A stretch of DNA of 26,659 bases. Source: Stentor coeruleus. Its lineage: Eukaryota; Ciliophora; Heterotrichea; Heterotrichida; Stentoridae. Positions 1 through 8,668 of this stretch are shown here, piece after piece. The position numbers and the translations under genes are program-made. Every line of letters starts with the position of its first letter. Positions within the stretch are counted from its first letter, which is position 1. Below the pieces are notes generated by a model that was not told the origin of the DNA, did not search any database, and saw only the letters and a program-made list of their open reading frames with translations. The stretch spans positions 1 through 26,659 of the forward strand of contig MPUH01000996.1 in NCBI GenBank assembly GCA_001970955.1. Direction: 5' to 3'.

Positions 1-496
1 TTCCATCTGGACTAAAGCACACACTCCATATTCTATCAGAATGTCCTGTCAATGAAAATTCTTCTTTTTCTTTAGCAAGATTCCAAACTTTGATGCTCTT
101 ATCATCCGACCCACTAACCAAAAACTTGCCATCAGGACTGAAATTTACACTCCAAACTACTGATTCATGCCCTAAAAAAGTTAAAATCTCTTTTTTTTCA
201 ATGAAGTCATGTATTTTAATAGATTTGTCTTCCGATGCACTAGCTAATAATTTGCTATCTGGACTAAAGCACACACACAATACACTTTCTGAATGGCTTT
301 CAAGAACACTGACAAATGTTTGTGGAAGGTCTAGTTTAGATTCTATTTTTAGATACTTCCAGGCTTTGTCAATTTCTATCATTGCTTTATCGTCTTCAGT
401 GTGCTTTATTTTTTGCTTAGAATTAATTTCAAATGCATTTGTCTGAGAATTAAAATCACTTTTTGGAAGAAGATTTTCTTTCAAAGTATTAGACAT
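1..496 (-). CDS. WD40-repeat protein, N-terminal part (runs off window)
   Basis: On the minus strand an ORF opens at ATG 496-494 and stays open for 165 codons to the window edge. After about 70 residues of non-repeat sequence it shows at least two WD40 units and the start of a third. Each has the pattern GH or SH, then V/I-W-S-V or V-L-C-V, then F-S-P-D-G/S-K, then S-G/A-S-x-D-K-S-I-K-V/I. WD40 units fold into a beta-propeller used as a protein-interaction platform; the short spacing and the FSPDG and DKSIKVW motifs resemble the tandem propeller arrays that are common and expanded in ciliates. The specific family cannot be told because the C-terminal part is missing. The repeats are also similar at DNA level (compare 5-25 with 245-265), which suggests recent repeat duplication. 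An apparent plus-strand ORF over the same bases is an antisense shadow. Confidence 0.85.
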   Translation of the reverse strand, partial: MSNTLKENLLPKSDFNSQTNAFEINSKQKIKHTEDDKAMIEIDKAWKYLKIESKLDLPQTFVSVLESHSESVLCVCFSPDSKLLASASEDKSIKIHDFIEKKEILTFLGHESVVWSVNFSPDGKFLVSGSDDKSIKVWNLAKEKEEFSLTGHSDRIWSVCFSPDG

Positions 497-1160
497 TTAT
501 AACCAATTACTTTTATGGTTGCTAACAAAATTTTAAACAATAATCATAATTCAAACTTTTTTTATATTTCAGCAAGTATCTAGCTTTGATAGTAAATCTA
601 CTAGCTTTTAGATAAAGAATTATTAAATAAATTTGTTTATTTGATGATTGGCAAGTAAAGTTAAGAGCTTTAACCTTTCGTAAACTTATAAATATTTTCT
701 CCCATTTTACGGATTTTTACCAGAATTTATCAGAACCATTGTAAGTTTAATTTAGTTCATTTTTAAATCAAGAGTTAAGTGAAGGATAGCCTAATATTTA
801 TGCACAACATCTTATTTATTATTTAAATTAAAGAGATTATATATTATGCTTCTCAATCCACTTTTTCAGAATGCAAACTTGAAATTTTGTTTTACCCAAT
901 ACTAATTTTTAAGGTGCTTGATAATAAACTTTATGGCTTTAAGATTAGGCGCAGTACTTAGTTTTTCTAATTTATCATTCTTATTATGCTATCTTAAGAT
1001 TAGCAAACTTTATTTCAAATTTTCTATATCATAAAATAAATTTTCAAATTAAGCCGAGGAAATTATTCAAATGATAGGAATATTGCTATTCTCTTTAGCA
1101 TAACTAATTTCTCTAAAAAGTCTATAAAAGCTCAATCTTTGATAGAAAATTCAAATAATT
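497..1160. other. AT-rich spacer, no gene seen
   Basis: About 660 bp upstream of the WD40 gene. No ORF of useful length or recognisable protein fragment was found in six frames. A weak hint of degraded coding sequence on the minus strand around 840-960 could not be assigned to any family. It probably holds the 5' flank of the minus-strand WD40 gene next to decayed DNA continuous with the pseudogenes to the right. Confidence 0.5.
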
Positions 1161-1381
1161 TTATAAAATAATAGTCCTTTTATCTATATGTCTTACAGAA
1201 AGCATGCCAACAACTCTTGTATAAATTCCTTGTTTTTCTAGTATTCGACTAGCTTTTATAGCTTCATGCAAAGCACTCCTGCTCCTACAACTGTTATTCT
1301 ATCTTCATTGCTTTCACGAGCCGCATAGCTTTTTACATAAAATTCTTGTATATTTTCATATATAATTAGAGTTGCTAATGG
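1161..1381 (-). pseudogene. Transketolase C-terminal domain fragment (decayed)
   Basis: Reading the minus strand from 1381, one frame gives PLATLIIYENIQEF, then SYAARESNEDRITVVGAGV. The reading then has to shift frame near 1267-1275 to continue as LHEAIKASRILEKQGIY, TRVVGMLSVRHIDKRTI and a TAA at 1163-1161. This matches the transketolase end: the segment joining the pyrimidine-binding domain to the C-terminal domain, with the typical V-x-G-A-G-V-T-L-H-E-A block followed by V-x-x-x-S-x-(K/R)-x-(I/L)-D. Two stops lie immediately upstream (1382-1387), next to a residual P-S-R that fits the family's T-S-R. The thiamine-diphosphate domain is absent. Transketolase moves two-carbon units in the pentose phosphate pathway; this remnant cannot make enzyme. 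No tiny intron resolves the frameshift, so decay is the simplest reading. Confidence 0.75.
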
Positions 1382-1506
1382 TTATTATCTAGAGGGCCTA
1401 ATATTTTGATAAAAAGCAATATATGAAAAACTGCTGAAGAGTTAATGATGAGATTATTCTACATTATATCATAAATACTTAAAAAGGACTAGAATTTACC
1501 TGGACA

Positions 1507-2047
1507 AAGTATAAGTGAATGCTTAAAATCAGAAGCTAAAAGAGTTAGGATTAATGATCTTGTAGAAGAAAAGTCTAAAGGTCAGATTTCATATGAAGAT
1601 TTTATTGGGATTTCTCAATTAGGTAAAGGGTGATTTGGTGAAGTATACCTTGTAAGTAAACAAGACTCAGGGTTGTTATATGCAATGAAAGTTTTAAGAA
1701 AAGAAAAAGTAATCTCAAAATCTTATCCGCTATACTTTAACAGAAAGAAATGTTTTAAGCTATATAAGACATCCTTTTATAGTCTCATTGAATTTTGCAT
1801 TTCAGACTTTTACAAAGAGATCCATTTAGAAGACTTGGCGCTATGAAAGATGCTTAGGAAATTAAACAACATGTTTTTTTTAAAGAGGTGAATTGAGATA
1901 TGGTTTATAGAAGTGAACTTAAACCCTCAATGCCGATAATTCAACCTGTACCAAAATACGAGGATTACTAATGATAGATTTTATAGAGATACTATGTCTA
2001 ATGAGTCTACTAGGATTAAAGGATGAGCATTTATCATTTTTATATAA
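1507..2047 (+). pseudogene. AGC-type protein kinase pseudogene, catalytic core deleted
   Basis: Three-frame reading gives an AGC-kinase N-lobe: ISYEDFIGISQLGKG, a TGA at 1631-1633 inside the glycine-rich loop, FGEVYLVSKQDSGLLYAMKVL with the beta3 lysine, then a frameshift near 1720-1726 into IRYTLTERNVLSYIRHPFIV and SLNFAFQT. At about 1808-1818 the reading jumps straight to the end of a kinase domain (LLQRDPFRRLG) and the AGC C-tail (EIKQHVFFKEVN, MPIIQPVPKYEDY, then DTMSNESTRIKG). TAG at 1855-1857 and TGA at 1894-1896 and 2024-2026 interrupt it. The stretch holding the catalytic loop, DFG and APE motifs is missing entirely. AGC kinases (PKA, PKG, S6K-like) phosphorylate Ser/Thr near basic residues; this copy cannot be active. 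Subfamily cannot be fixed. Short ORFs on both strands at 1919-2215 are shadows. Confidence 0.85.
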
Positions 2048-2308
2048 CTTTAAACCAAATAAGTTTTTGAAGGATAAAGTTTTTACATCTAACAAGGCAT
2101 TACATTTAGAAATTTTACACACAATTAGAAAAAATAAGAAAAAGAATTTACTACCCAAGAGATTTCTAATATAAAAACAAACACAAAATAAAAACACCTC
2201 AAAAAGTATTTTCACAAAACAAAACTACCTTTTTGCTTATAAAAGTATTCCTTAAGCTATCTAACCCAAGTGAAATTTCTTTATATTAAATATATTTCAC
2301 TAATATAA

Positions 2309-3937
2309 ATGGAAAAGGGATCCAATATTGAATGGATCTATGATTATCTCGTGCAATTTTTAAAAAGTCCAGGCTGGAGTTTGCCAATAATCCAATTTAT
2401 AGACGACAATTGTTCCCATTTCGATAATGGCGAAGAAAACAAATTAATCTATACAAGTCTTTTTGAAGTAAAATCAATATAGCAATTTCAAAAAATGATT
2501 GACACTTTACTTGACAATTTACTTAAAGAACTTAATGTAAGTGCTGAATTATTCTTACATATAGTTGATTTAGGTATGAAAAATCATGATGATAAAGTGG
2601 TTTTTGAACAGATAGTAGCTTGTGATAATTTTATGAGTTTTAAAAAACTTATGACCAAAAGAAACAAAGAAATCGAAGTGGAAGTTGTAAAATCAATGAA
2701 AAATGAAGGTATTGCTAGTGAGGAAGACTTGGAATTAGCTTTAGAGAAACAGGAAATTGCTGAAGTTGGATATGCGTTAGCTTTGTCTATAGCTTGGGAA
2801 GAAGAACAAAGGAGAAAAGCTAGAGAGGCTGAAGAAGAATTTAATAGGGTGCTTAAGGAAAGCGAATTAGAATATAAAGCGAATTTTGATAAAGATAGAT
2901 CTGATGAAGATACTAGGAAAAAAAAGAAAGAAGAAGAAGATCGATTAATAAGGGAAAGGATGAAGAAAGAAGAAGAAGATAGGAAAAGAAGGGAAGAGGA
3001 AGAAGAAAGATTAGCTAGGGAAAAAAGGGAAAAAGATGAAGCTGAAAGACTTAGACTGCTTAAAGAACATGAATTAGAAGAAAAACGTAAAAGAGAAGAA
3101 CAGGAAAAAAAAGAAAAAGACGATGCTGAAAGAAAAAGAAAAGCACTTGAACTTCAAGAATATGAAGATAGAAAAAGGCAAGACGGGCTTAGATGGGTTA
3201 TAAAATGTTTATGGCAATTAGAAGAACCGATACCTTTATCAGCATTTCCAGCTTTTTGTGATGAAGAAAGTTCACAGGAAAGAAGAGAAAGAGAAGAAGC
3301 TGAAAAACGAAGAAAAGAAAAAGAAGACCTAGATAGACTCTTAGAAGAAACAAGAAGATTACAAAAACAAAGAGAAGATGATGAGAGAAAACGCCAAGAA
3401 GAAGTAAAACTACGAATGGAAGAAATGCATCTACAAAGAGAAAAAGAAATGGAAGAAATAAGGAAAAAAGCTGAAGCAGAAGCTGAAAGAATAAGATTAG
3501 AACTTGAAGCTATGACTGGAGCTCCAACACAAGAAAGAACAGTAAGACCTAGAGTTAGTTTAATACCAATGCAAGCTATGCAACTTGATGTTAATGTATT
3601 AGATCTTGATAAAGGGAGAACTGATTTAACTAAAGAGCTTCAAGAAGCTGAGAATTTAAGAAGGATTACTCAAAATATTATGCGTAAACAAGGAGAAGGA
3701 GGAAGACGTGAAACTGTTGCCGAGCGTGAAGAGAAATTGCTTAAACAAAGAGAATTGCTTTTAGCGAAAAAGAAAATGGAACGAGAACAAATGTTAAAGG
3801 ATTTCAAAGATAGTGGGGGGATTGACTTCAGCCAAGAACCTGGGGATGTTGCTAAAGATGCAGAAGGTTTTCCAAGAAAAAGAAACTCTGTTCTTGATGC
3901 GAAAAGAAATTCTTATAGAGGTAGGGATAATCATTAG
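2309..3937 (+). CDS. CFAP36: CFAP36 (CCDC104)-like cilium protein, two exons
   Basis: Exon 1 is 2309-2467 (53 codons) and exon 2 is 2483-3937 (484 codons plus TAG), split by a 15-nt intron at 2468-2482; the product is 537 aa. Residues 1 to about 115 match the ARL2BP/CFAP36 N-terminal domain: W-I-Y-D-Y-L, the F-L-K-S-P-G-W-S-L-P-I-I-Q-F-I-D-D-N-C run, then E-E-N-K-L, the M-I-D-T-L-L-D-N-L-L helix, and F-M-S-F-K-K-L-M. In animals this domain binds the ciliary GTPase ARL3. The rest is a very charged Glu/Lys/Arg coiled coil, with a hydrophobic, proline-containing island at about residues 287-316. It is longer than the usual roughly 340-aa animal protein because of this tail. Starting at ATG 2495 would lose half the conserved domain, so the upstream ATG at 2309 is preferred. 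The gene ends 100 bp before the UTP7 gene. Confidence 0.88.
2468..2482 (+). other. 15-nt spliceosomal intron in CFAP36-like gene
   Basis: The bases gtaaaatcaatatag have GT and AG ends and are exactly 15 nt, the small size known for Stentor introns. The intron sits between codons (phase 0), and its last codon is an in-frame TAG, so an unspliced message stops after 57 codons. Removing it joins S-L-F-E to Q-F-Q-K-M-I-D-T and makes the conserved N-terminal domain continuous, which is strong support. Confidence 0.9.
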
Positions 3938-4037
3938 ATAGATAAAAGTCTTTGATTTTAAAAGATGATAAGAGTAAATTATATATTTTAAGTTTTATTA
4001 AAGAATTAGACACCATGTAAGATTGCCATATTTTGTT

Positions 4038-5522
4038 ATGGACAAAAGACTAGCTGCTCGTCTCAAAGCTGCTCATGGATATTATCATGAGGACAAAGCT
4101 CAGAACTCACAATCTCAAGTTCTGCTAACTCAGTCCAATGGCTATCTAGAAGCAGAAGGAGATGAAAAGACTTCAAAGATCAATCAAAAACAATTGAAAG
4201 ATTTAGTCCCAAATTACAATTCATCACGTATGTTTGACCTTAAAATGTCTTTCGGTGGCTATTATGTTGACTATACAAAAAATGGTTCCTTCCTTCTTCT
4301 TGCTGGCCAACAAGGTCATATTTCCCTTCTCAAATGGCGCAACGCAAAACTCTTAACAGAATTCCACACAAAAGAGCTTATAAAAGATGTAAAATTCCTT
4401 CAAAATGAACTCCTCTTCGCTGTAGCTCAAAGAAAAGCTATACATATATACGATAGTCAAGGAATTGAAGTCCATCATTTACGTAATCATATAGAACCCC
4501 AAAAACTCGAATACCTCCCTTACCATTTTCTTTTAGTCTCAGCAAATAATCATGGTTTTATGAAATATTTAGACATATCTACAGGTAAACCAGTAATCGA
4601 ACATAGATTTCATTTCGAAAATGTTAATGATATGAAACAAAACCCATGGAATTCATTAATAGGAATAGCTGATGCTAGAGGAATAGTAACAATGTGGTCA
4701 CCTAATATCAATAAACCAGTCATAAAACTTATAGCTCATAATGGTCCTTGTACACAATTGTCTATAGATATGAGAGGTTTATATATGACAACAACAGGTA
4801 CAGATAATAAGCTTAAAATTTATGATATTAGGAATCTTGGAGAATCATTATATGAATATTGGACTGATTATCCTTGTAATAGTATGAGTATTAGTCAAAC
4901 TGGACTTTTAGCTGTAGCTGAGTTGAGTAAAGTTAAAGTGTGGAAGGATTGGCAAGTTTCTAAACAAAAAGCTCCTTATATGACACATATGAGTAATAGT
5001 CCTATTGTTGATCAACAGTTTGTCCCATTTGAAGACTTTTTAGGACTTGGGTGTAAGTCAGGGTTTTCTAATTTGTGTGTACCAGGCAGTGGTATTGCTA
5101 ATTTTGATACTTTTGAAGCTAATCCTTTTGAAAACTCAAGGCAGAGACAGGAACATGAAGTTAGAGCTTTACTTGATAAATTACCCCCTGATACTATTGT
5201 TGTTAATCCACATGAAATTGGGACTATAGATAAAGCTGAACCAGCGGTTATTGAAGCTGAAGTTAAACATGAAAAAGAAGAACGTGAAAAACTTGCTAAG
5301 GAACAAAAAGCTAAAAAACGCAAACACAAGGAAGAAAAAGTTAAGAACTTGTCAGTACACGATAAGAAAATGAGGGAAAAAATCCAAGACTCTCATTTAG
5401 AAAAGTCTAAACAGAAGACTGAATTGAACCTAAAAGCTGCTAAAGATATATCTTTTCTTATGGATGCTACATCTGATCTTCTAGGACTCCCAACAAAAAA
5501 ACCTAAGTATTTTGACATATAG
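4038..5522 (+). CDS. UTP7: UTP7/WDR46 small-subunit processome WD40 protein
   Basis: The product is 494 aa from ATG 4038. Reading back to a TTG at 4023 adds five residues without a proper start, and ATG 4015 is followed at once by TAA. UTP7 (WDR46 in animals) is a nucleolar WD40 protein of the U3 snoRNP/SSU processome, needed for early 18S rRNA processing. Visible family features are G-Y-L-E-x-E-x-x-x-K-T near residue 40, Y-T-K-N-G-S-F-L-L-L-A-G, F-A-V-A-Q-R-K and L-P-Y-H-F-L-L-V in the propeller, and the BING4CT block after about residue 315: Y-M-T-H-M, the P-F-E-D-F-L-G-L-G-C motif, V-P-G-S-G-I-A-N-F-D, N-P-F-E-N, and E-V-R-A-L-L-D-K-L-P-P. The C-terminal 80 residues are a Lys/Glu-rich tail typical of nucleolar proteins. 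The stop is only 20 bp before the POLD1 start. Confidence 0.93.
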   Translation: MDKRLAARLKAAHGYYHEDKAQNSQSQVLLTQSNGYLEAEGDEKTSKINQKQLKDLVPNYNSSRMFDLKMSFGGYYVDYTKNGSFLLLAGQQGHISLLKWRNAKLLTEFHTKELIKDVKFLQNELLFAVAQRKAIHIYDSQGIEVHHLRNHIEPQKLEYLPYHFLLVSANNHGFMKYLDISTGKPVIEHRFHFENVNDMKQNPWNSLIGIADARGIVTMWSPNINKPVIKLIAHNGPCTQLSIDMRGLYMTTTGTDNKLKIYDIRNLGESLYEYWTDYPCNSMSISQTGLLAVAELSKVKVWKDWQVSKQKAPYMTHMSNSPIVDQQFVPFEDFLGLGCKSGFSNLCVPGSGIANFDTFEANPFENSRQRQEHEVRALLDKLPPDTIVVNPHEIGTIDKAEPAVIEAEVKHEKEEREKLAKEQKAKKRKHKEEKVKNLSVHDKKMREKIQDSHLEKSKQKTELNLKAAKDISFLMDATSDLLGLPTKKPKYFDI

Positions 5523-5542
5523 TTTACTTAAGATTATTATAA

Positions 5543-8500
5543 ATGGCGGGAATATCTAAGAAAATAGACAGAAAACCTTTAGACGATAGGTATATCAACA
5601 AAAGTCAAAGTTTAGCTTTTATGCAGACTGATATAGACTATTATCTAGGTGAAAGTTTAATAACAAAAGGGACAAATGCAGCAATACTTAGAATATATGG
5701 GGTTACTGAAGATGGACATTCAGTAATGGCTCATGTTCATGGATTTGAGCCTTATTTCTGGGTTGAAGATCTAAGTAAAAATAACCCAAAATTCTTATGT
5801 GGAAAAATTATAGAAAGACTCAACAGCAATCCTAATTGCCGAGAAATGATAACAAAAGTTGAATTCCATAAAAAAAAAAACATAATGAATTTCACAAATG
5901 ATCCACCACAGAATTATTATAAAATATTTACTAATGTCCCAAAAAGTGTAGCAACTGTTAGATCTTCTATAGATAAAGCTCAGGCTATTTATGATATAAC
6001 TGGATCATCGACAACTTTTGAGTCTAATGTTCCTTTTGCTTTAAGATTTATGATAGACACTGGCATTGTTGGAATGGGATGGATTGAAATTCCTCCTGAG
6101 AAAATACAAATCCGAGATCCTGGTTATAAAAAATCAACATTACAGATAGAAGTAGATGTTTATTATAAAGATATTATTGTTCATAAACCTGAAGGAGAAT
6201 GGTCTAAAATTCCCCCTTTAAGAGTATTGAGTTTTGATATTGAAGTGAATAATGATGGAATAAGTTTTCCAACACCTGATAGAAATGAGGTTATACAAAT
6301 AGGGAATATTTGTAAAATACCTGGAGATGATCAAGCTTTATCAAAAGCAATTTTTACTTTAGGACAATGTGGGGATATTGCTGATGCTGATGTGAAATGC
6401 TATGTAAATGAATCACAAATGCTTAGAGCGTGGAGGGAATATGTGATAAATTTAGACCCTGATATTATTACTGGGTATAATATTTTGAATTTTGATTATA
6501 ATTATTTGTTTAAAAGAGCTGAAAAATTGAATGTAAAAGACTTCCCTTATTTTGGAAGGATTAGAAATAGTCTGACTAGGATTAAAGATACTACTTTCCA
6601 GTCTAAAGCTCAAGGGTTAAGAGAGACTAAAGAAGTAGCAATGGAAGGAAGGATTCAATTGGACATGTTTCAGCATATACAAAGGGAACATAAACTTAGT
6701 CATTATTCCCTTAATTCAGTATCCCTAACTTTCCTCAAAGAACAAAAAGAAGATGTTCACTGGACAACTCTCAAAGATCTTCAAGAAGGTAATGATGATA
6801 CAAGAAGAAGAATTGCAGTTTACTGTCTTAAAGACTGTTATTTACCATTACGTCTTTTAGAAAAACTCATGTGTTTATATAACTACTCAGAAATGGCCCG
6901 TGTAACGGGCGTACCATTTTCTTTCCTTTTAACCCGTGGTCAGCAAATTAAAGTAGCATCACAACTAATGAGAAAAGCACAAAGTTGTGACATGCTTATT
7001 CCAACTTTATCTAAAGCTGATATTGGTGACAAATACGAAGGGGCTTTTGTATTAGAGCCAAAAAGGAATTTCTATAATATTCCAATCGCTACATTAGATT
7101 TTGCATCTTTATATCCATCTATTATGATGGCACATAATTTATGTTACTGCACTTTAATTAAACCAGAAAATAAAAAAAATTTCAACCCTGAGGACTATAC
7201 ATTAACTCCAACAGGAGAAGCTTTTATAAAAGCACATGTTTTTAAAGGACTCCTACCACAAATTCTTGAGGAATTAATTCAAGCACGTAAACGGGCAAGG
7301 GAGGAATTAAAAAACACAACTGATCCTTTTATGAAAAAAGTCCTTGATGGACGACAATTAGCTTTGAAAATCTCTGCAAATTCTGTTTATGGGTTTACTG
7401 GAGCCCAAGTAGGTCAACTTCCTTGTTTACAAATATCATCAAGTGTTACTTCATATGGAAGGTTAATGATTGAAGAAACAAAAAATGAAGTTGAAAACCA
7501 TTATTCAATACAAAATGGTTATCCAAATGATTCTGTTGTTGTTTATGGGGATACAGATTCAGTTATGATAAATTTTGGTATTGATGATTTAACTCAGGTT
7601 ATGAATTTAGGAAGAGAAGCTGCAGCTCATGTGACGAAGAAATTTATAAACCCAATAAAATTAGAGTTTGAAAAAGTTTATTTTCCTTATTTGTTACTGA
7701 ATAAAAAAAGATATGCTGGGTTATTATGGACGAATCCTAATAAATATGATAAAATTGATATGAAAGGTATTGAAAGTGTGAGAAGAGATAATTGTGAATT
7801 GGTTAGAGAGACTATTAATACCTGTTTACACAAACTTTTAATAGAAAGGAATTTAGATGAGACTATAGTTTATGTTAAAAATGTAGTCAGCGCATTATTG
7901 CAAAACAAAATCGATTTGAGTTTATTAGTTATAACAAAGGCTTTAGGGAAAAAACAGAAAGAAGAAGGAAAAGCTAATAAAAATACATATACTGCTAAAC
8001 AAGCACATGTTGAATTAGCTAATAAAATGCAACAAAGAGATGCGGCAAATGCTCCAAATGTTGGTGACCGTGTAGCTTATGTTATGATCAAAGGAACTAA
8101 AGGCCAAAAAGCTTATGAACTAGCTGAAGACCCTATTTATGCATTGAAAAACGATTTACCAATAGATTTTGATTATTATCTAGAAAAACAACTCAAAGCT
8201 CCATTAATGCGTCTTTTTGAAGATGTTTTACCAAACGCACAAAGTTTATTCAATGGTGAACATACAAGAAAAAGATATCAGCCTAAAGTTACAACAGGTG
8301 CTATGTCAAAATTCATCCAAATCACAAATACATGCATAGGATGTAAAACTTCTTTAAAAACTGGGTATCTTTGTCAAGGGTGTATAAAAAATGCTCCAGC
8401 TATTTATATGGAAAAAGTTATAACATCAACAAATGCTGAAAGAAATTTCCAAGAACTTTGGGCTGAATGTCAAAGATGTCAAGGGTCGATATGTCAAGAA

Positions 8501-8608
8501 GTTTTATGTACAAATAAGGATTGTCCGATTTTTTATAGAAGAGAAAAGGTTAAGAAAGAAATGGATTATGTAAAAGGTGAACTTGATAAACTGGCTTTGA
8601 TATGGTAG
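5543..8608 (+). CDS. POLD1: DNA polymerase delta catalytic subunit
   Basis: This 1021-aa protein is full length for the family (about 1,100 in animals). It is the replicative B-family polymerase of lagging-strand synthesis, working in the nucleus with PCNA. Exonuclease motifs are present: F-D-I-E near residues 230-234 (ExoI), G-Y-N-I-L-N-F-D-Y near 310-318 (ExoII), and Y-C-L-K-D near 427-432 (ExoIII). Polymerase motifs are D-F-A-S-L-Y-P-S-I near 518-526 (A), K-I-S-A-N-S-V-Y-G near 609-617 (B) and Y-G-D-T-D-S-V near 667-673 (C), so both active sites look intact. The C-terminus carries CysA (C-x2-C then C-x2-C, near 930-945) and CysB (C-Q-R-C ... C-T-N-K-D-C, near 975-995), which in this family bind zinc and a 4Fe-4S cluster and recruit accessory subunits. 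No intron is needed; a GT-AG-bounded 16-mer near 6788 encodes conserved residues and is not an intron. Confidence 0.97.
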   Translation: MAGISKKIDRKPLDDRYINKSQSLAFMQTDIDYYLGESLITKGTNAAILRIYGVTEDGHSVMAHVHGFEPYFWVEDLSKNNPKFLCGKIIERLNSNPNCREMITKVEFHKKKNIMNFTNDPPQNYYKIFTNVPKSVATVRSSIDKAQAIYDITGSSTTFESNVPFALRFMIDTGIVGMGWIEIPPEKIQIRDPGYKKSTLQIEVDVYYKDIIVHKPEGEWSKIPPLRVLSFDIEVNNDGISFPTPDRNEVIQIGNICKIPGDDQALSKAIFTLGQCGDIADADVKCYVNESQMLRAWREYVINLDPDIITGYNILNFDYNYLFKRAEKLNVKDFPYFGRIRNSLTRIKDTTFQSKAQGLRETKEVAMEGRIQLDMFQHIQREHKLSHYSLNSVSLTFLKEQKEDVHWTTLKDLQEGNDDTRRRIAVYCLKDCYLPLRLLEKLMCLYNYSEMARVTGVPFSFLLTRGQQIKVASQLMRKAQSCDMLIPTLSKADIGDKYEGAFVLEPKRNFYNIPIATLDFASLYPSIMMAHNLCYCTLIKPENKKNFNPEDYTLTPTGEAFIKAHVFKGLLPQILEELIQARKRAREELKNTTDPFMKKVLDGRQLALKISANSVYGFTGAQVGQLPCLQISSSVTSYGRLMIEETKNEVENHYSIQNGYPNDSVVVYGDTDSVMINFGIDDLTQVMNLGREAAAHVTKKFINPIKLEFEKVYFPYLLLNKKRYAGLLWTNPNKYDKIDMKGIESVRRDNCELVRETINTCLHKLLIERNLDETIVYVKNVVSALLQNKIDLSLLVITKALGKKQKEEGKANKNTYTAKQAHVELANKMQQRDAANAPNVGDRVAYVMIKGTKGQKAYELAEDPIYALKNDLPIDFDYYLEKQLKAPLMRLFEDVLPNAQSLFNGEHTRKRYQPKVTTGAMSKFIQITNTCIGCKTSLKTGYLCQGCIKNAPAIYMEKVITSTNAERNFQELWAECQRCQGSICQEVLCTNKDCPIFYRREKVKKEMDYVKGELDKLALIW

Positions 8609-8668
8609 TTAACTAAATTTTTTTATGGTAAAAGTTGTGATGGTTTTGTAATGAAATAGAATATTATT

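Noticed and set aside
90..446. 118-codon ORF on the plus strand
   Set aside because: It is antisense to clear WD40 repeats on the minus strand.
1919..2215. ORFs on both strands (98 aa minus, 67 aa plus)
   Set aside because: They overlap the AGC kinase C-tail remnant and have no domain or coding signal of their own.
3207..3221. GT...TAG 15-mer inside the CFAP36-like exon that looks like another intron
   Set aside because: Splicing it out would create an in-frame TAA stop; the unspliced frame is open and continuous.
4015..4037. ATG at 4015 or TTG at 4023 as UTP7 start
   Set aside because: ATG 4015 is followed at once by TAA, with no tiny intron to rescue it; TTG is not a usual eukaryotic start. 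ATG 4038 is used.
6788..6803. gtaatgatgatacaag, a 16-nt GT-AG stretch in POLD1
   Set aside because: It encodes residues conserved in the family (G-N-D-x-T-R-R-R), so it is exon.
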